From: Zoogloea dura
Lineage (GTDB): Bacteria; Pseudomonadota; Gammaproteobacteria; Burkholderiales; Rhodocyclaceae
Assembly (NCBI RefSeq): GCF_012927165.1
Contig: NZ_JABBGA010000012.1
Span: forward strand, 79,435-143,434
Direction of reading: 5' to 3'
Length of the DNA stretch: 64,000 nucleotides
A model generated the notes under the pieces. That model was not told the origin of the DNA. It saw only the letters and a list, made by a program, of their open reading frames with translations, and searched no databases. This document shows, piece after piece, positions 29,578 to 38,833 of the stretch. Each line of letters opens with the position of its first letter. The first letter of the stretch is position 1. A program made the translations under genes and the position numbers.

Positions 29578-30690
29578 TCAGGCCACCCGGTGGGCTTCGG
29601 CCAGGTAGTCGCGAGAGCGCATCTCGATCAGGCGGCTGACGGTACGGTGAAATTCACTCGCCTGGCGGCCTTCAAGATAGAGGTCATAGGCCTGGCATTC
29701 GGCGCTGACCAGCAGTTTGACCCGGTGGTCGTAAAGCACGTCGATGAGCCAGGTGAAGCGCCGCGCCTCGGAGGCCATGGCCGCACTCATCTTGGGCACC
29801 CGGGAGAGGATCAGGGTGTGGTGCTCGCGGGCGATCTCGAGGTAGTCGTTCTGGGAGCGGTTGCCGCCGCACAGGGTGTCGAAATCGAACCAGATCACCC
29901 CGGCGGCCCGGCGCACCACCTTGAGCTTGCGTTCCAGCACTTCGATCTCGCCGAGCTCGCCCTTGGTACCGGCGATCTTCTCGAAATCGCTGGCCAGGTG
30001 CTTGTCGGCGGCATCGTCCCCCGGGACCAGGAAGGCATCCATCTGCTCCAGGGTGCGCAGGCGGTAGTCGGTGCCGTGATCGACCTCCACCACATCGAAA
30101 CGACGCTTGATCATGTCGATGGTGGGCAGGAAGTTGATGCGCTGCAGGCCGTTGGGATAGAGGCCATCCGGCGGATAGTTGGAGGTCATCACGAAGATCG
30201 TGCCGCGGGCGAACAGGGCATCCAGCAGCCGGCCCAGGATCATCGCGTCGGCGATGTCGGACACATGGAACTCGTCGAAGCACAGCAGGCGGGTCTGGCG
30301 GGCGATCCGGTCGGCCACCTTCTGCAGGGGATCGGGTTCGTTGTTCAGGTTCTTGAGGTCGTTCTGGACTTCCTGCATGAAGGCATGGAAGTGCACCCGG
30401 CGCTTGCGCTGGTAGGGCACCGAATCGTAGAAACAGTCCATCAGGAAGCTCTTGCCACGCCCTACCCCGCCCCAGAAATAGACGCTGCGGGGTTGCTTGG
30501 GACGGGACAGCAGCTTGCGGATGGTGCCGCGACGGGCCGCCTTGAAGGCCACCAGATCGGAGTAGAGGCCTTGCAGACGCTGGGCTGCGGCGCGCTGGGC
30601 AGGGTCAGACTTGAAGCCACGCGCCTTGAGGGTCGCTTCGTAGGCGTCGAGCATGCCGTGCTCGGCAACCTTGAGGATTCGGTGGGGCAT
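29578..30690 (-). CDS. zapE: Cell division ATPase ZapE (AFG1-like)
   Basis: The 370-residue AAA-type ATPase has Walker A GGVGRGKS at 74-81, Walker B LLCFDEFHVSD, and the MTSNYPPDGLYPNGLQR sensor region that characterises the AFG1/ZapE family. ZapE associates with the division ring and destabilises FtsZ polymers under low oxygen or heat. It follows lpdA on the same strand by about 110 bases with a hairpin between, so it may have its own promoter. Confidence 0.93.
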   Translation of the reverse strand: MPHRILKVAEHGMLDAYEATLKARGFKSDPAQRAAAQRLQGLYSDLVAFKAARRGTIRKLLSRPKQPRSVYFWGGVGRGKSFLMDCFYDSVPYQRKRRVHFHAFMQEVQNDLKNLNNEPDPLQKVADRIARQTRLLCFDEFHVSDIADAMILGRLLDALFARGTIFVMTSNYPPDGLYPNGLQRINFLPTIDMIKRRFDVVEVDHGTDYRLRTLEQMDAFLVPGDDAADKHLASDFEKIAGTKGELGEIEVLERKLKVVRRAAGVIWFDFDTLCGGNRSQNDYLEIAREHHTLILSRVPKMSAAMASEARRFTWLIDVLYDHRVKLLVSAECQAYDLYLEGRQASEFHRTVSRLIEMRSRDYLAEAHRVA

Positions 30691-30728
30691 CTTCGTGAAA
30701 TGTTCTTATGGGTGCTGAGGATGGAAAC

Positions 30729-30763
30729 GGGGGTGGTGAGGCATTTTACGCCTGACCACCCCC
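30729..30763 (-). terminator. Terminator candidate after lpdA
   Basis: A 14-pair stem with one mismatch (30729-30742 with 30750-30763, seven-base loop) lies 37 bases after the lpdA stop. The minus strand then reads GTTTCC, a short U-tract. It should end the sucAB-lpdA message at least in part. Confidence 0.6.
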
Positions 30764-30799
30764 GGCTGACGCAGAGGCCGGAGAACCGGCCCCTGACGA

Positions 30800-32221
30800 T
30801 CAGAAGTGCAGCGGACGCTTGTCCACCGCCAGCGCAGCTTCGTGCACCACTTCCGACAGGGTCGGGTGGGCATGGCAGATGCGGGCGAGGTCTTCCGACG
30901 CGCCGGCGAACTCCATGGTCACCACCGCCTCGCCGATCAGCTCGGAAGCGTTCGAACCAATGATGTGCACGCCGAGGATACGGTCGGTGTTGGCATCGGC
31001 GATCATCTTGACGAAGCCTGCCGGGGTACCGGCGCCCAGGGCACGGCCGTTGGCCATGAAGGGGATCTTGCCAACCTTGTAGGCGGCGCCTTCGGCCTTG
31101 AGCTGCTGCTCGGTCTTGCCCACCCAGGCGATTTCCGGGGAGGTGTAGATGACCCAGGGGATGGTGTCGAAGTTGGTGTGGCCCTTCTGGCCCGCCAGGG
31201 TCTCGGCCACCGCAACGCCTTCTTCCATGGCCTTGTGGGCCAGCATGGGGCCGCGCACCACGTCGCCCACCGCCCAGACGCCGGGCAGGTTGGTCTGGTT
31301 GTGGCCGTCCACGTCGATGAAGCCGCGCTCGTCAATCTTGAGACCGACCGCTTCGGCGTTCAGGCCGGCGGTGTTGGGTACGCGGCCGACGGAGACGATC
31401 AGGCGGTCGAATTCGACCTTCTGGGCGCCATCCTTGGTTTCGTACTCGACGGTGACGGACTTCTTGCCGACGGTGACCTTGCCGACCTTGACGGACAGCT
31501 TGATGTCCAGGCCTTGCTTGGTGAACAGCTTGAGGGCTTCCTTGGCCAGATCCTGGTCGGCAGCGCCGAGGAAGCTGTCCATGGCTTCGAGAATGGTGAC
31601 TTCGGCGCCCAGGCGCTTCCACACGGAGCCCATTTCCAGGCCGATCACGCCGGAGCCGATCAGGCCGAGGCGCTTGGGCACGGAGTCGATGTCCAGCGCG
31701 CCGATGTTGTCGCACACCAGCTTGTTGTCCACGGGGATGCCGGGCAGGTGGCGGGCGGTGGAGCCGGTGGCCACGATCACGTTCTTGGCCTCGACGACCT
31801 CTTCACCGACCTTGACCTGCCAGCCGCCATCAGTCTTGCCGACGAAGGAACCATGGCCGGCCAGGAAGGTGACCTTGTTCTTCTTGAACAGACCCTTGAT
31901 GCCGCTGGTGAGCTGCTCGACGATCTTGGACTTGCGGCCGATCATCTTGGCCACGTCGATCTTCGGGGTGCCGACGGAGATGCCCTGCTCTTCGAAGGCG
32001 TGACCGGCTTCCTCGAACAGGTGGGAGGTGTGCAGCAGGGCCTTGGACGGGATGCAGCCCACGTTCAGGCAGGTGCCGCCCAGGCGGGGCTCGCCCTTCG
32101 GGTCGGCGTAGGGGTTGGATTCGGCGCAGGCCGTGTTGAAACCGAGTTGCGCGGCGCGGATCGCGGCCACGTAGCCACCGGGACCACCGCCGATGACCAG
32201 CACGTCAAATTGCTTCGCCAT
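30800..32221 (-). CDS. lpdA: Dihydrolipoyl dehydrogenase (E3)
   Basis: The 473-residue flavoprotein has the FAD-binding GGGPGG motif at 11-16, the redox-active disulfide Cys51/Cys56 (CLNVGC), a central NAD-binding motif ([12 protein letters not shown]) and the C-terminal catalytic HAHPTLSE. It reoxidises dihydrolipoamide for the 2-oxoglutarate dehydrogenase complex, whose E1 and E2 genes lie just upstream. The ATG has AGGAAA before it. A strong hairpin lies in the 79-base gap after sucB. Confidence 0.95.
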   Translation of the reverse strand: MAKQFDVLVIGGGPGGYVAAIRAAQLGFNTACAESNPYADPKGEPRLGGTCLNVGCIPSKALLHTSHLFEEAGHAFEEQGISVGTPKIDVAKMIGRKSKIVEQLTSGIKGLFKKNKVTFLAGHGSFVGKTDGGWQVKVGEEVVEAKNVIVATGSTARHLPGIPVDNKLVCDNIGALDIDSVPKRLGLIGSGVIGLEMGSVWKRLGAEVTILEAMDSFLGAADQDLAKEALKLFTKQGLDIKLSVKVGKVTVGKKSVTVEYETKDGAQKVEFDRLIVSVGRVPNTAGLNAEAVGLKIDERGFIDVDGHNQTNLPGVWAVGDVVRGPMLAHKAMEEGVAVAETLAGQKGHTNFDTIPWVIYTSPEIAWVGKTEQQLKAEGAAYKVGKIPFMANGRALGAGTPAGFVKMIADANTDRILGVHIIGSNASELIGEAVVTMEFAGASEDLARICHAHPTLSEVVHEAALAVDKRPLHF

Positions 32222-32250
32222 TTATCGTTTCCTTGTGCGGATGTAAACGA

Positions 32251-32286
32251 GGCACTGCAGCAACCCTTGCGGGCTGCGGCAGTGCC
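32251..32286 (-). other. Intercistronic hairpin between sucB and lpdA
   Basis: GGCACTGC (32251-32258) pairs with GCAGTGCC (32279-32286), and more pairs form inside. It may tune the amount of lpdA relative to sucAB by pausing or mRNA processing; it has no T-run. Confidence 0.45.
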
Positions 32287-32300
32287 TTCGACAGGTGGGA

Positions 32301-33485
32301 TCAGACGTCCAGAATCAGACGGGCCGGATCTTCCAGGGCTTCCTTCATGGTCACCAGACCGAGGACGGCTTCGCGGCCGTCGATGATGCGGTGATCGTAG
32401 GACATGGCCAGATAGTTGATCGGGCGCACCACGACCTGACCATTCTCGACCACGGCGCGGTCCTTGGTGGCATGGATGCCGAGGATCGCGGACTGGGGCG
32501 GGTTGATGATCGGGGTGGACATCATGGAACCGAACACGCCGCCGTTGGAGATGGAGAAGGTGCCGCCGGTGAGCTCTTCGATGGAGAGCTTGCCGTCCTT
32601 GGCCTTCTGGCCGAACTCGGCAATCTTCTTCTCGATGTCGGCGATGGACATGTTGTCCACGTCGCGCAGGATGGGCACCACCAGGCCACGGGGGGAGCCG
32701 ACAGCGATGCCGATGTCGATGTAGCCGTGGTAGACGATGTCATTGCCATCGACCGAGGCGTTGAGGATCGGGTACTTCTTGAGGGCAGCCACGGCAGCCT
32801 TCACGAAGAAGCCCATGAAGCCCAGGCGCACGCCGTGAGCCTTCTCGAACTTGTCGCCGTACTGCTTGCGCAGGGCCATCACCGGCGCCATGTTCACTTC
32901 GTTGAACGTGGTCAGGATGGCGTTTTCGTTCTTGGACTGGATCAGGCGCTCGGCGATGCGGGCACGCAGACGGGTCATCGGAACGCGCTGCTCGGTACGG
33001 TCACCGGCGGCGATCGCCACGGCCGGTGCGGCAGCAGCAGCGGCAGCCTTGGGCTGGGCAGCGACGGCATCTTCCTTGGTGACACGGCCACCACGGCCGG
33101 AACCGGCCACGTCGCCGGCAGCAATGCCCTTCTCGTCCAGGATCTTGCGGGCGGACGGGCTGGCGCCACTGACGGCAGCAGCCGGCGCAGCAGCAGCGGG
33201 CGCGGCGGCCGGAGCGGCAGCAGCCGGGGCTCCTGCGGCGGCCTTGGCTTCGGTGTCGATGGTGGCGATGACTTCGCCGGAGGTCACGGAATCGCCGCCG
33301 TTCTTGACGAGCTTGACCAGCACACCGTCGGCCGGGGCCGGGGTCTCGAGCACGACCTTGTCGGTCTCGATGTCGATCAGGTTTTCGTCACGGGACACGG
33401 AGTCGCCTTCCTTCTTGTGCCAACTCACCAGGGTGGCTTCGGAAACGGACTCGGACAGTTGCGGCACTTTGACTTCGATCAGCAT
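32301..33485 (-). CDS. sucB: 2-oxoglutarate dehydrogenase E2 (dihydrolipoyl succinyltransferase)
   Basis: The 394-residue protein has one lipoyl domain (lipoylated Lys43 in ETDKVVLE), an alanine-proline-rich linker, a short subunit-binding domain ([11 protein letters not shown]) and the acyltransferase domain with catalytic His365 in [13 protein letters not shown]. It transfers succinyl groups to CoA in the core of the complex. The start has GGAG at eight bases. It lies between sucA and lpdA on the same strand. Confidence 0.96.
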   Translation of the reverse strand: MLIEVKVPQLSESVSEATLVSWHKKEGDSVSRDENLIDIETDKVVLETPAPADGVLVKLVKNGGDSVTSGEVIATIDTEAKAAAGAPAAAAPAAAPAAAAPAAAVSGASPSARKILDEKGIAAGDVAGSGRGGRVTKEDAVAAQPKAAAAAAAPAVAIAAGDRTEQRVPMTRLRARIAERLIQSKNENAILTTFNEVNMAPVMALRKQYGDKFEKAHGVRLGFMGFFVKAAVAALKKYPILNASVDGNDIVYHGYIDIGIAVGSPRGLVVPILRDVDNMSIADIEKKIAEFGQKAKDGKLSIEELTGGTFSISNGGVFGSMMSTPIINPPQSAILGIHATKDRAVVENGQVVVRPINYLAMSYDHRIIDGREAVLGLVTMKEALEDPARLILDV

Positions 33486-33524
33486 GTTTTCTCCCTCTTT
33501 TTCAGTTCGGCATGGACATGGGCA

Positions 33525-36350
33525 TCAGGCTTTGATTTCGCCGAACGCATTTTCGATAACAGCCTTCTGTTGCGCGTTGTGCTTGGCGTAGTAGCCGACA
33601 GCCGGGGACGCGGCAGCGGGACGGGCCACGAGCAGGAACTTGTGCGTGTCGCCCAGCGCGCTGTCGAGGTGATGGCGGGAGGCGAGCCAGTACCAGACAC
33701 CCTGGTTGCGCGGCTCTTCCTGGCACCACACGACTTCCTTGGCGTTCGGGTACTTGTTGACCTCGGCGGCAAAGGCCTCGGCCGGGAACGGATAGAGCTG
33801 CTCCAGGCGGACGATGGCGATGTCGTCGATGTTGTTGGCACGACGGTGGGCCAGCAGCTCGTAATAGATCTTGCCGGAGCAGATCACGACGCGCTTGACC
33901 TTCTTGGCGTCCAGTTCGTCCACTTCGCCGATGACGGTCTGGAAGGTGCCCTTGGACAGGTCGTCCAGGGACGAGATCGCATCCTTGTGGCGCAGCAGGG
34001 ACTTCGGCGTGATGATCACCAGCGGCTTGCGAATCTTGCGCAGGGCCTGGCGACGCAGCAGGTGGAAGATCTGCGACGGGCCGGAGGGAATGCACACTTC
34101 CATGTTCATCTCGGCGCACAGCTGCATGTAACGCTCGATGCGGGCGGAAGAGTGCTCGGGGCCCTGACCTTCGTAGCCGTGCGGCAGCATCATCACGAGA
34201 CCGCACTGACGGCCCCACTTGGCCTCACCGGAGCTGATGAACTGGTCCATCACCACCTGGGCGCCGTTGGCGAAGTCGCCGAACTGGGCTTCCCAGATCA
34301 CGAGCTGGTTCGGCTCGGCGGTGGCGTAGCCGTATTCGAAGGCCAGCACGGCTTCTTCGGACAGCACGGAGTCGTAGCAGTAGAACGGGCCCTGACCCTC
34401 ACGGATATTCTGCAGCGGGTAGAAGGTGCCGTCGTGCCACTGGTCACGGTTCTGGTCGTGCAGCGCAGCGTGGCGGTGGAAGAAGGTGCCACGGCCCACG
34501 TCCTCACCGGAGATGCGCACGCCATAGCCCTGCACCAGCAGGCTGGCGTAGGCCAGGTTCTCGGCCATGCCCCAGTCGAAGGGCAGCTTGCCGTCGCCCA
34601 TCGCCTTGCGGTCGTCGATGATCTTCTGCACGCGGGGGTGCAGGGTGAAGCCATCCGGCGTGGTGGTCAGCGACTTGGCCAGGCGCTTGAGTTCGGCCAT
34701 CGGCACCTTGGTGTCGCACTTGTCGGTGTACTTCTTGCCGACGTACGGACCCCAGTCCTGGGCGAACTGGCGCTTGAAGTCGGACAGCACGGGGTTGGAC
34801 AGCAGCTCGCCCTTGTCCAGCGCGGCACGGTAGTCCTTGATGAACTGCTCGGGCTCGTCGGCCTTGACCACGCCCAGCTGGGACAGCTTGTCCGCGTACA
34901 GCTTGCGGGTGCCCGGGTGCTTGGCGATCTTCTTGTACATCAGCGGCTGGGTCACCATCGGCTCGTCGGCCTCGTTGTGGCCGAGCTTGCGGTAGCAGAC
35001 GATGTCGACAACCACGTCCTTCTTGAACTCCTGGCGATACTCCACGGCCAGGCCCATGACGAAGGCCACGGCCTCCGGATCATCGCCATTCACGTGGAAG
35101 ATCGGTGCCTCACCCATCTTGAAGATGTCGGTGCAGTACAGGGAGGAACGGTAGTCGCGGGGATCGGAGGTGGTGAAGCCGATCTGGTTGTTCACCACGA
35201 TGTGGATCGTGCCGCCCGTGCCGTAGCCGCGGGTCTGCGCGAAATTGAGCATTTCCTGGTTCACGCCCTGGCCGGCAACCGCCGCATCACCGTGGATGAT
35301 CACGGGGATGATCTCGGCCTTGCCGTTCGCACCGCGACGGGTCTGGCGGGCATACACGGAGCCCTCGACCACGGGGTTGACGATTTCCAGATGGGACGGG
35401 TTGAAGGCCAGGGTCAGGTGCACCGGGCCGCCAGCGGTCATGACGTCGCTGGAGAAGCCCATGTGGTATTTCACGTCGCCTGCCGACAGGTCGGACGCCG
35501 CCTTGCCTTCGAATTCGGAGAACAGCATGCTCGGCGACTTGCCGAGGGTATTGACCAGCACGTTCAGGCGGCCACGGTGGGCCATGCCGATGACGATCTC
35601 CTGGACGCCCTTGCTGCCGGCCACGCGGATCAGCTCGTCCATCGCCACGATGGTGCTTTCGCCACCTTCGAGGGAGAAGCGCTTCTGGCCGACATACTTG
35701 GTATGCAGGTAGCGCTCCATGGTCTCGGCAGCCGTCAGGCGCTCGAGGATGCGACGCTGGTGATCGGGCTGGAACACCGGGCGGCCCTTGGTGGGCTCGA
35801 GGCGCGCCTGAATCCAGCGCTTCTCGCCGATGTCGGTCATGTACATGTACTCGGCGCCGATGGAGCCGCAGTAAGTCTGACGCACCGCATCGAGGATCTC
35901 GCGCAGGGTGGCGTGATCACCGGGCAGACCGTGGAAGGAGCCCGTATTGAAGCTCTGGTTCAGATCGGCTTCGGTGAAGCCGTAGTGGGACAGCTCCAGC
36001 TCGTGGATCTCGGGGCGCTCGGTGCGCTTGAGCGGATCCAGCTGTGCCCAGCGGGTGCCCAGGAAGCGGTGCGCATTGATGAGCTGCAGCACGCCGACCT
36101 GCTTCTGGTCGGTGCCAGCCGACACCACGGTACGCACAGCGCCGCGCTTGGCCATGTCGGCAAACGCGTTGATGATCGGGTAATGCGCCACGTCGGGGCC
36201 CTTGCCCGGGACGTTTTGCAGGGAGTCGAAATAGCTCCGCCATTCTTCCGAGACGGAGTCGGGATTGTCGAGATAGTTCTCGTAGAGTTCCTCGATGAAC
36301 GGCGCATTGCTGCCGAACAACTGGGAGCTTTCAAACAGCTGTTTCATCAT
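33525..36350 (-). CDS. sucA: 2-oxoglutarate dehydrogenase E1 component
   Basis: The 941-residue thiamine-diphosphate enzyme decarboxylates 2-oxoglutarate and passes the succinyl group to SucB. Visible features are the N-terminal E2-binding stretch (FIEELYENYLDNPDSVSEEW), the active-site region GMAHRGRLNVLVN, the HGDAAVAGQG motif near the cofactor pocket, and the C-terminal CSGKIYYEL. It starts with two consecutive ATGs. The promoter region (36351-36435) contains the octamer TGTCTTAT found twice in the palindrome by the GntR gene. Confidence 0.96.
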   Translation of the reverse strand: MMKQLFESSQLFGSNAPFIEELYENYLDNPDSVSEEWRSYFDSLQNVPGKGPDVAHYPIINAFADMAKRGAVRTVVSAGTDQKQVGVLQLINAHRFLGTRWAQLDPLKRTERPEIHELELSHYGFTEADLNQSFNTGSFHGLPGDHATLREILDAVRQTYCGSIGAEYMYMTDIGEKRWIQARLEPTKGRPVFQPDHQRRILERLTAAETMERYLHTKYVGQKRFSLEGGESTIVAMDELIRVAGSKGVQEIVIGMAHRGRLNVLVNTLGKSPSMLFSEFEGKAASDLSAGDVKYHMGFSSDVMTAGGPVHLTLAFNPSHLEIVNPVVEGSVYARQTRRGANGKAEIIPVIIHGDAAVAGQGVNQEMLNFAQTRGYGTGGTIHIVVNNQIGFTTSDPRDYRSSLYCTDIFKMGEAPIFHVNGDDPEAVAFVMGLAVEYRQEFKKDVVVDIVCYRKLGHNEADEPMVTQPLMYKKIAKHPGTRKLYADKLSQLGVVKADEPEQFIKDYRAALDKGELLSNPVLSDFKRQFAQDWGPYVGKKYTDKCDTKVPMAELKRLAKSLTTTPDGFTLHPRVQKIIDDRKAMGDGKLPFDWGMAENLAYASLLVQGYGVRISGEDVGRGTFFHRHAALHDQNRDQWHDGTFYPLQNIREGQGPFYCYDSVLSEEAVLAFEYGYATAEPNQLVIWEAQFGDFANGAQVVMDQFISSGEAKWGRQCGLVMMLPHGYEGQGPEHSSARIERYMQLCAEMNMEVCIPSGPSQIFHLLRRQALRKIRKPLVIITPKSLLRHKDAISSLDDLSKGTFQTVIGEVDELDAKKVKRVVICSGKIYYELLAHRRANNIDDIAIVRLEQLYPFPAEAFAAEVNKYPNAKEVVWCQEEPRNQGVWYWLASRHHLDSALGDTHKFLLVARPAAASPAVGYYAKHNAQQKAVIENAFGEIKA

Positions 36351-36373
36351 GGGCGACCACCTGGCTTATATCT

Positions 36374-36381
36374 TGTCTTAT
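36374..36381. promoter_or_regulatory. TGTCTTAT half-site upstream of sucA
   Basis: This octamer is identical to each arm of the 16-bp palindrome near mdh/gntR and lies 24 bases before sucA. The other arm here is degenerate. It is a candidate second operator of the same GntR regulator. Confidence 0.35.
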
Positions 36382-36435
36382 TGGATGTGCTTGCTGCGGT
36401 GGGGAGAAATCCCAGACAACAGATTCTTCCGGATA

Positions 36436-36472
36436 AACGAAGCGGGATGGCCAAAGACGTCGACCATCCCGC
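36436..36472 (-). terminator. Terminator of the sdh-gltA operon
   Basis: A nine-pair stem GCGGGATGG/CCATCCCGC (36442-36450 with 36464-36472) is followed on the minus strand by TTCGTTT. It lies 40 bases after the gltA stop and separates it from sucA. Confidence 0.6.
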
Positions 36473-36511
36473 ATTCGCTTCTCCTGTTTCCCCCTCCCCC
36501 TCCGGGCAATA

Positions 36512-37807
36512 TTAGGCGCGCTGGGCCAGCGGTACGACGTCGCGGCGGGCGGCGCCGATGTACAGCTGACGGGGACGACCGATCTTGTATTCCGGATCGG
36601 TGATCATCTCTTCCCACTGGGTCATCCAGCCCACGGTGCGCGCCAGGGCGAAGATGCAGGTGAACATGTCGGTCGGGATGCCGAGGGCCTTCTGCACGAT
36701 GCCGGAGTAGAAGTCCACGTTCGGGTAGAGCTTTTTCTCGACGAAGTACTGGTCTTCCAGGGCGATCTTCTCGAGTTCCATGGCCAGCTTGAAGAGCCGG
36801 TCGTTCTCGAGGCCGAGTTCGGACAGCACGTCGTAGCAGACCTTGCGCATCAGCTTGGCACGCGGGTCGAAGTTCTTGTAGACGCGGTGACCGAAGCCCA
36901 TCAGCTTGAAGCTGTCGTTCTTGTCCTTGGCGCGGTTGATGTACTCACCCACGCGGGACACGTCACCGATCTCTTCCAGCATGTTCAGGCAGGCTTCGTT
37001 CGCGCCGCCGTGAGCCGGGCCCCACAGGCAGGCGATGCCGGCAGCGATACAGGCAAACGGGTTGGCGCCGGAAGAACCGGCCAGACGCACGGTGGAGGTG
37101 GAAGCGTTCTGCTCGTGATCGGCGTGCAGCGTGAAGATCACGTCCAGGGCGCGGACCAGCACCGGGTTCGGCACGTACTTTTCGCACGGGTTGCCAAACA
37201 TCATGCGCATGAAGTTCGCGGTGTAGTCCAGCTCGTTGTCCGGGTACATGAACGGCATGCCGGTGTTGTACTTGTACGCCATCGCCACGATGGTCGGCAT
37301 CTTGGCCACGAGGCGGTTGAAGCTGACATTGCGGTGCTCGGCGTCGGCGAAGTCCATCGCGTCGTGGTAGAAGGCGGACAGGGCGCCGACCACGCCGGTC
37401 ATGACGGCCATCGGGTGGGCGTCGCGACGGAAGCCGGAGTAAAACTTGGAGAGCTGCTCGTGAACCATCGTGTGACGCTTGATGGTGCTTTCGAAGTCGG
37501 TCTTCTGGGTGGCGTTGGGCAGCTCGCCATTCTTCAGCAGATAGGTGACTTCGAGGAAGTTGCAGTTCTCGGCGAGTTGCTCGATCGGGTAGCCGCGGTA
37601 CAGCAGCTCACCCTTGTCACCGTCGATATAGGTGACCTTGGACTGGCAGCTGGCGGTAGACAGGAAACCGGAGTCGTAAGTGAACAAACCGGTCTTGCCC
37701 CCGAGGGAGCGAATGTCGATCACATCGTTGCCGTGCGTCCCCGACATGATCGGAAACTCGACGGACTTGCCATCTACGTTCAGTGCAGCAGTGCGTTGCG
37801 TGGTCAT
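36512..37807 (-). CDS. gltA: Citrate synthase (type II)
   Basis: The 431-residue enzyme condenses acetyl-CoA and oxaloacetate. Active-site regions are clear: [38 protein letters not shown] and VDFYSG with the catalytic aspartate. The length and N-terminal domain fit the hexameric, NADH-regulated Gram-negative type. The ATG has AGGGA upstream. It follows sdhE by 60 bases and ends at a terminator. Confidence 0.97.
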   Translation of the reverse strand: MTTQRTAALNVDGKSVEFPIMSGTHGNDVIDIRSLGGKTGLFTYDSGFLSTASCQSKVTYIDGDKGELLYRGYPIEQLAENCNFLEVTYLLKNGELPNATQKTDFESTIKRHTMVHEQLSKFYSGFRRDAHPMAVMTGVVGALSAFYHDAMDFADAEHRNVSFNRLVAKMPTIVAMAYKYNTGMPFMYPDNELDYTANFMRMMFGNPCEKYVPNPVLVRALDVIFTLHADHEQNASTSTVRLAGSSGANPFACIAAGIACLWGPAHGGANEACLNMLEEIGDVSRVGEYINRAKDKNDSFKLMGFGHRVYKNFDPRAKLMRKVCYDVLSELGLENDRLFKLAMELEKIALEDQYFVEKKLYPNVDFYSGIVQKALGIPTDMFTCIFALARTVGWMTQWEEMITDPEYKIGRPRQLYIGAARRDVVPLAQRA

Positions 37808-37867
37808 GTTTTGGTCCCTTTTCCCTGTTGAAACTCCAGCTCCCTAGCGGTCGGGCTGCCCGGCCTG

Positions 37868-38104
37868 TCAGCGTTCCCGCAGCAGCTCAACCATTTCCTT
37901 CCAGCTGTCCTTGGCAACCGGCTGGCTGCCGTTGACCATGGCCCAGAGGTCATGGTCTTCGACAACCAGCAGGTCATCCAGAGCAGCCAGTTGATCGTCG
38001 GTCAGACGATCAAAGTGCCGTTCGAGGAAACGCGCGAACACCAGATCGAGCTCGAGAAGAGCCCGACGGCACTGCCAGCGCACGCGTCCCCTGTTCAGCG
38101 TCAT
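37868..38104 (-). CDS. sdhE: Succinate dehydrogenase FAD assembly factor SdhE
   Basis: The 78-residue helical protein helps attach FAD covalently to SdhA. The usual RGxxE motif is not plainly present: the N-terminus reads NRGRVRWQCRRALLELD, with RRALLELD in its place. FLERHFDRL, the central LDDLL and the tail NGSQPV follow the family. The size is as expected. Its ATG overlaps the sdhB stop as ATGA, and the order sdhB-sdhE-gltA is typical in betaproteobacteria. Confidence 0.9.
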   Translation of the reverse strand: MTLNRGRVRWQCRRALLELDLVFARFLERHFDRLTDDQLAALDDLLVVEDHDLWAMVNGSQPVAKDSWKEMVELLRER

Positions 38105-38814
38105 ACGGCGCGACGAACCATCATGTCCTTGATCTTGCCGATGGCCTTGGTCGGGTTGAGACCCTTCGGGCAGACATCGACGCAGTTCATGATCGAGTGA
38201 CAGCGGAACAGACGGTACGGATCTTCCAGATTGTCCAGACGCTCGCTGGTCGCCTGGTCGCGGGTGTCCGCGAGGAAGCGGTAAGCGGCGAGCAGGCCGG
38301 CCGGACCGACAAACTTGTCCGGGTTCCACCAGAACGACGGGCAGCTGGTGGAGCAGCAGGCGCACAGGATGCACTCGTAAAGGCCGTTCAACTCTTCGCG
38401 GTCTTCCGGGCTCTGCAGGCGCTCACGTTCCGGCGCCGGGTCGTTGTTGACCAGGTAAGGCTTGATCGAGTGGTACTGCTTGAAGAACTGGGTCATGTCG
38501 ACGATCACGTCGCGGATGACCGGCAGGCCGGGCAGCGGACGGATGGTGATCGGCTCGGCCAGATTCTCCATGGCGGTCAGGCAGGCCAGCCCGTTCTTGC
38601 CGTTGATGTTCATGGCGTCGGAGCCACACACACCTTCACGGCAGGAGCGGCGGAAGGACAGGGTGTCGTCCTTGGCCTTGAGGCGCACCAGCGCATCCAG
38701 CAGCTTCTTGTCGGACTCTTCGAGCTCGACGGAGATGTCCTGCATGTAGGGCTTGTCGTCCCTGTCCGGATCGTAGCGGTAAATCTTGAACTGTACGGTT
38801 CGCTTGCTGCTCAT
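38101..38814 (-). CDS. sdhB: Succinate dehydrogenase iron-sulfur subunit
   Basis: The 237-residue subunit carries three iron-sulfur clusters. The N-terminal plant-type [2Fe-2S] ligands are in SCREGVCGSD and the following cysteine; the second domain has CILCACCSTSCP and CHSIMNCVDVCPKG. It moves electrons from the FAD of SdhA to the membrane quinone site. GGAG precedes the ATG, and the 19-base gap to sdhA shows an operon. Confidence 0.97.
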   Translation of the reverse strand: MSSKRTVQFKIYRYDPDRDDKPYMQDISVELEESDKKLLDALVRLKAKDDTLSFRRSCREGVCGSDAMNINGKNGLACLTAMENLAEPITIRPLPGLPVIRDVIVDMTQFFKQYHSIKPYLVNNDPAPERERLQSPEDREELNGLYECILCACCSTSCPSFWWNPDKFVGPAGLLAAYRFLADTRDQATSERLDNLEDPYRLFRCHSIMNCVDVCPKGLNPTKAIGKIKDMMVRRAV

Positions 38815-38833
38815 GTTCTATTCTCCGGAACGC

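Noticed and set aside
32295..36515. 1406-codon open frame on the plus strand opposite sucB and sucA
   Set aside because: It mirrors the sucAB genes, has no family features, and its composition is that of a high-GC antisense frame. The minus-strand genes are certain.
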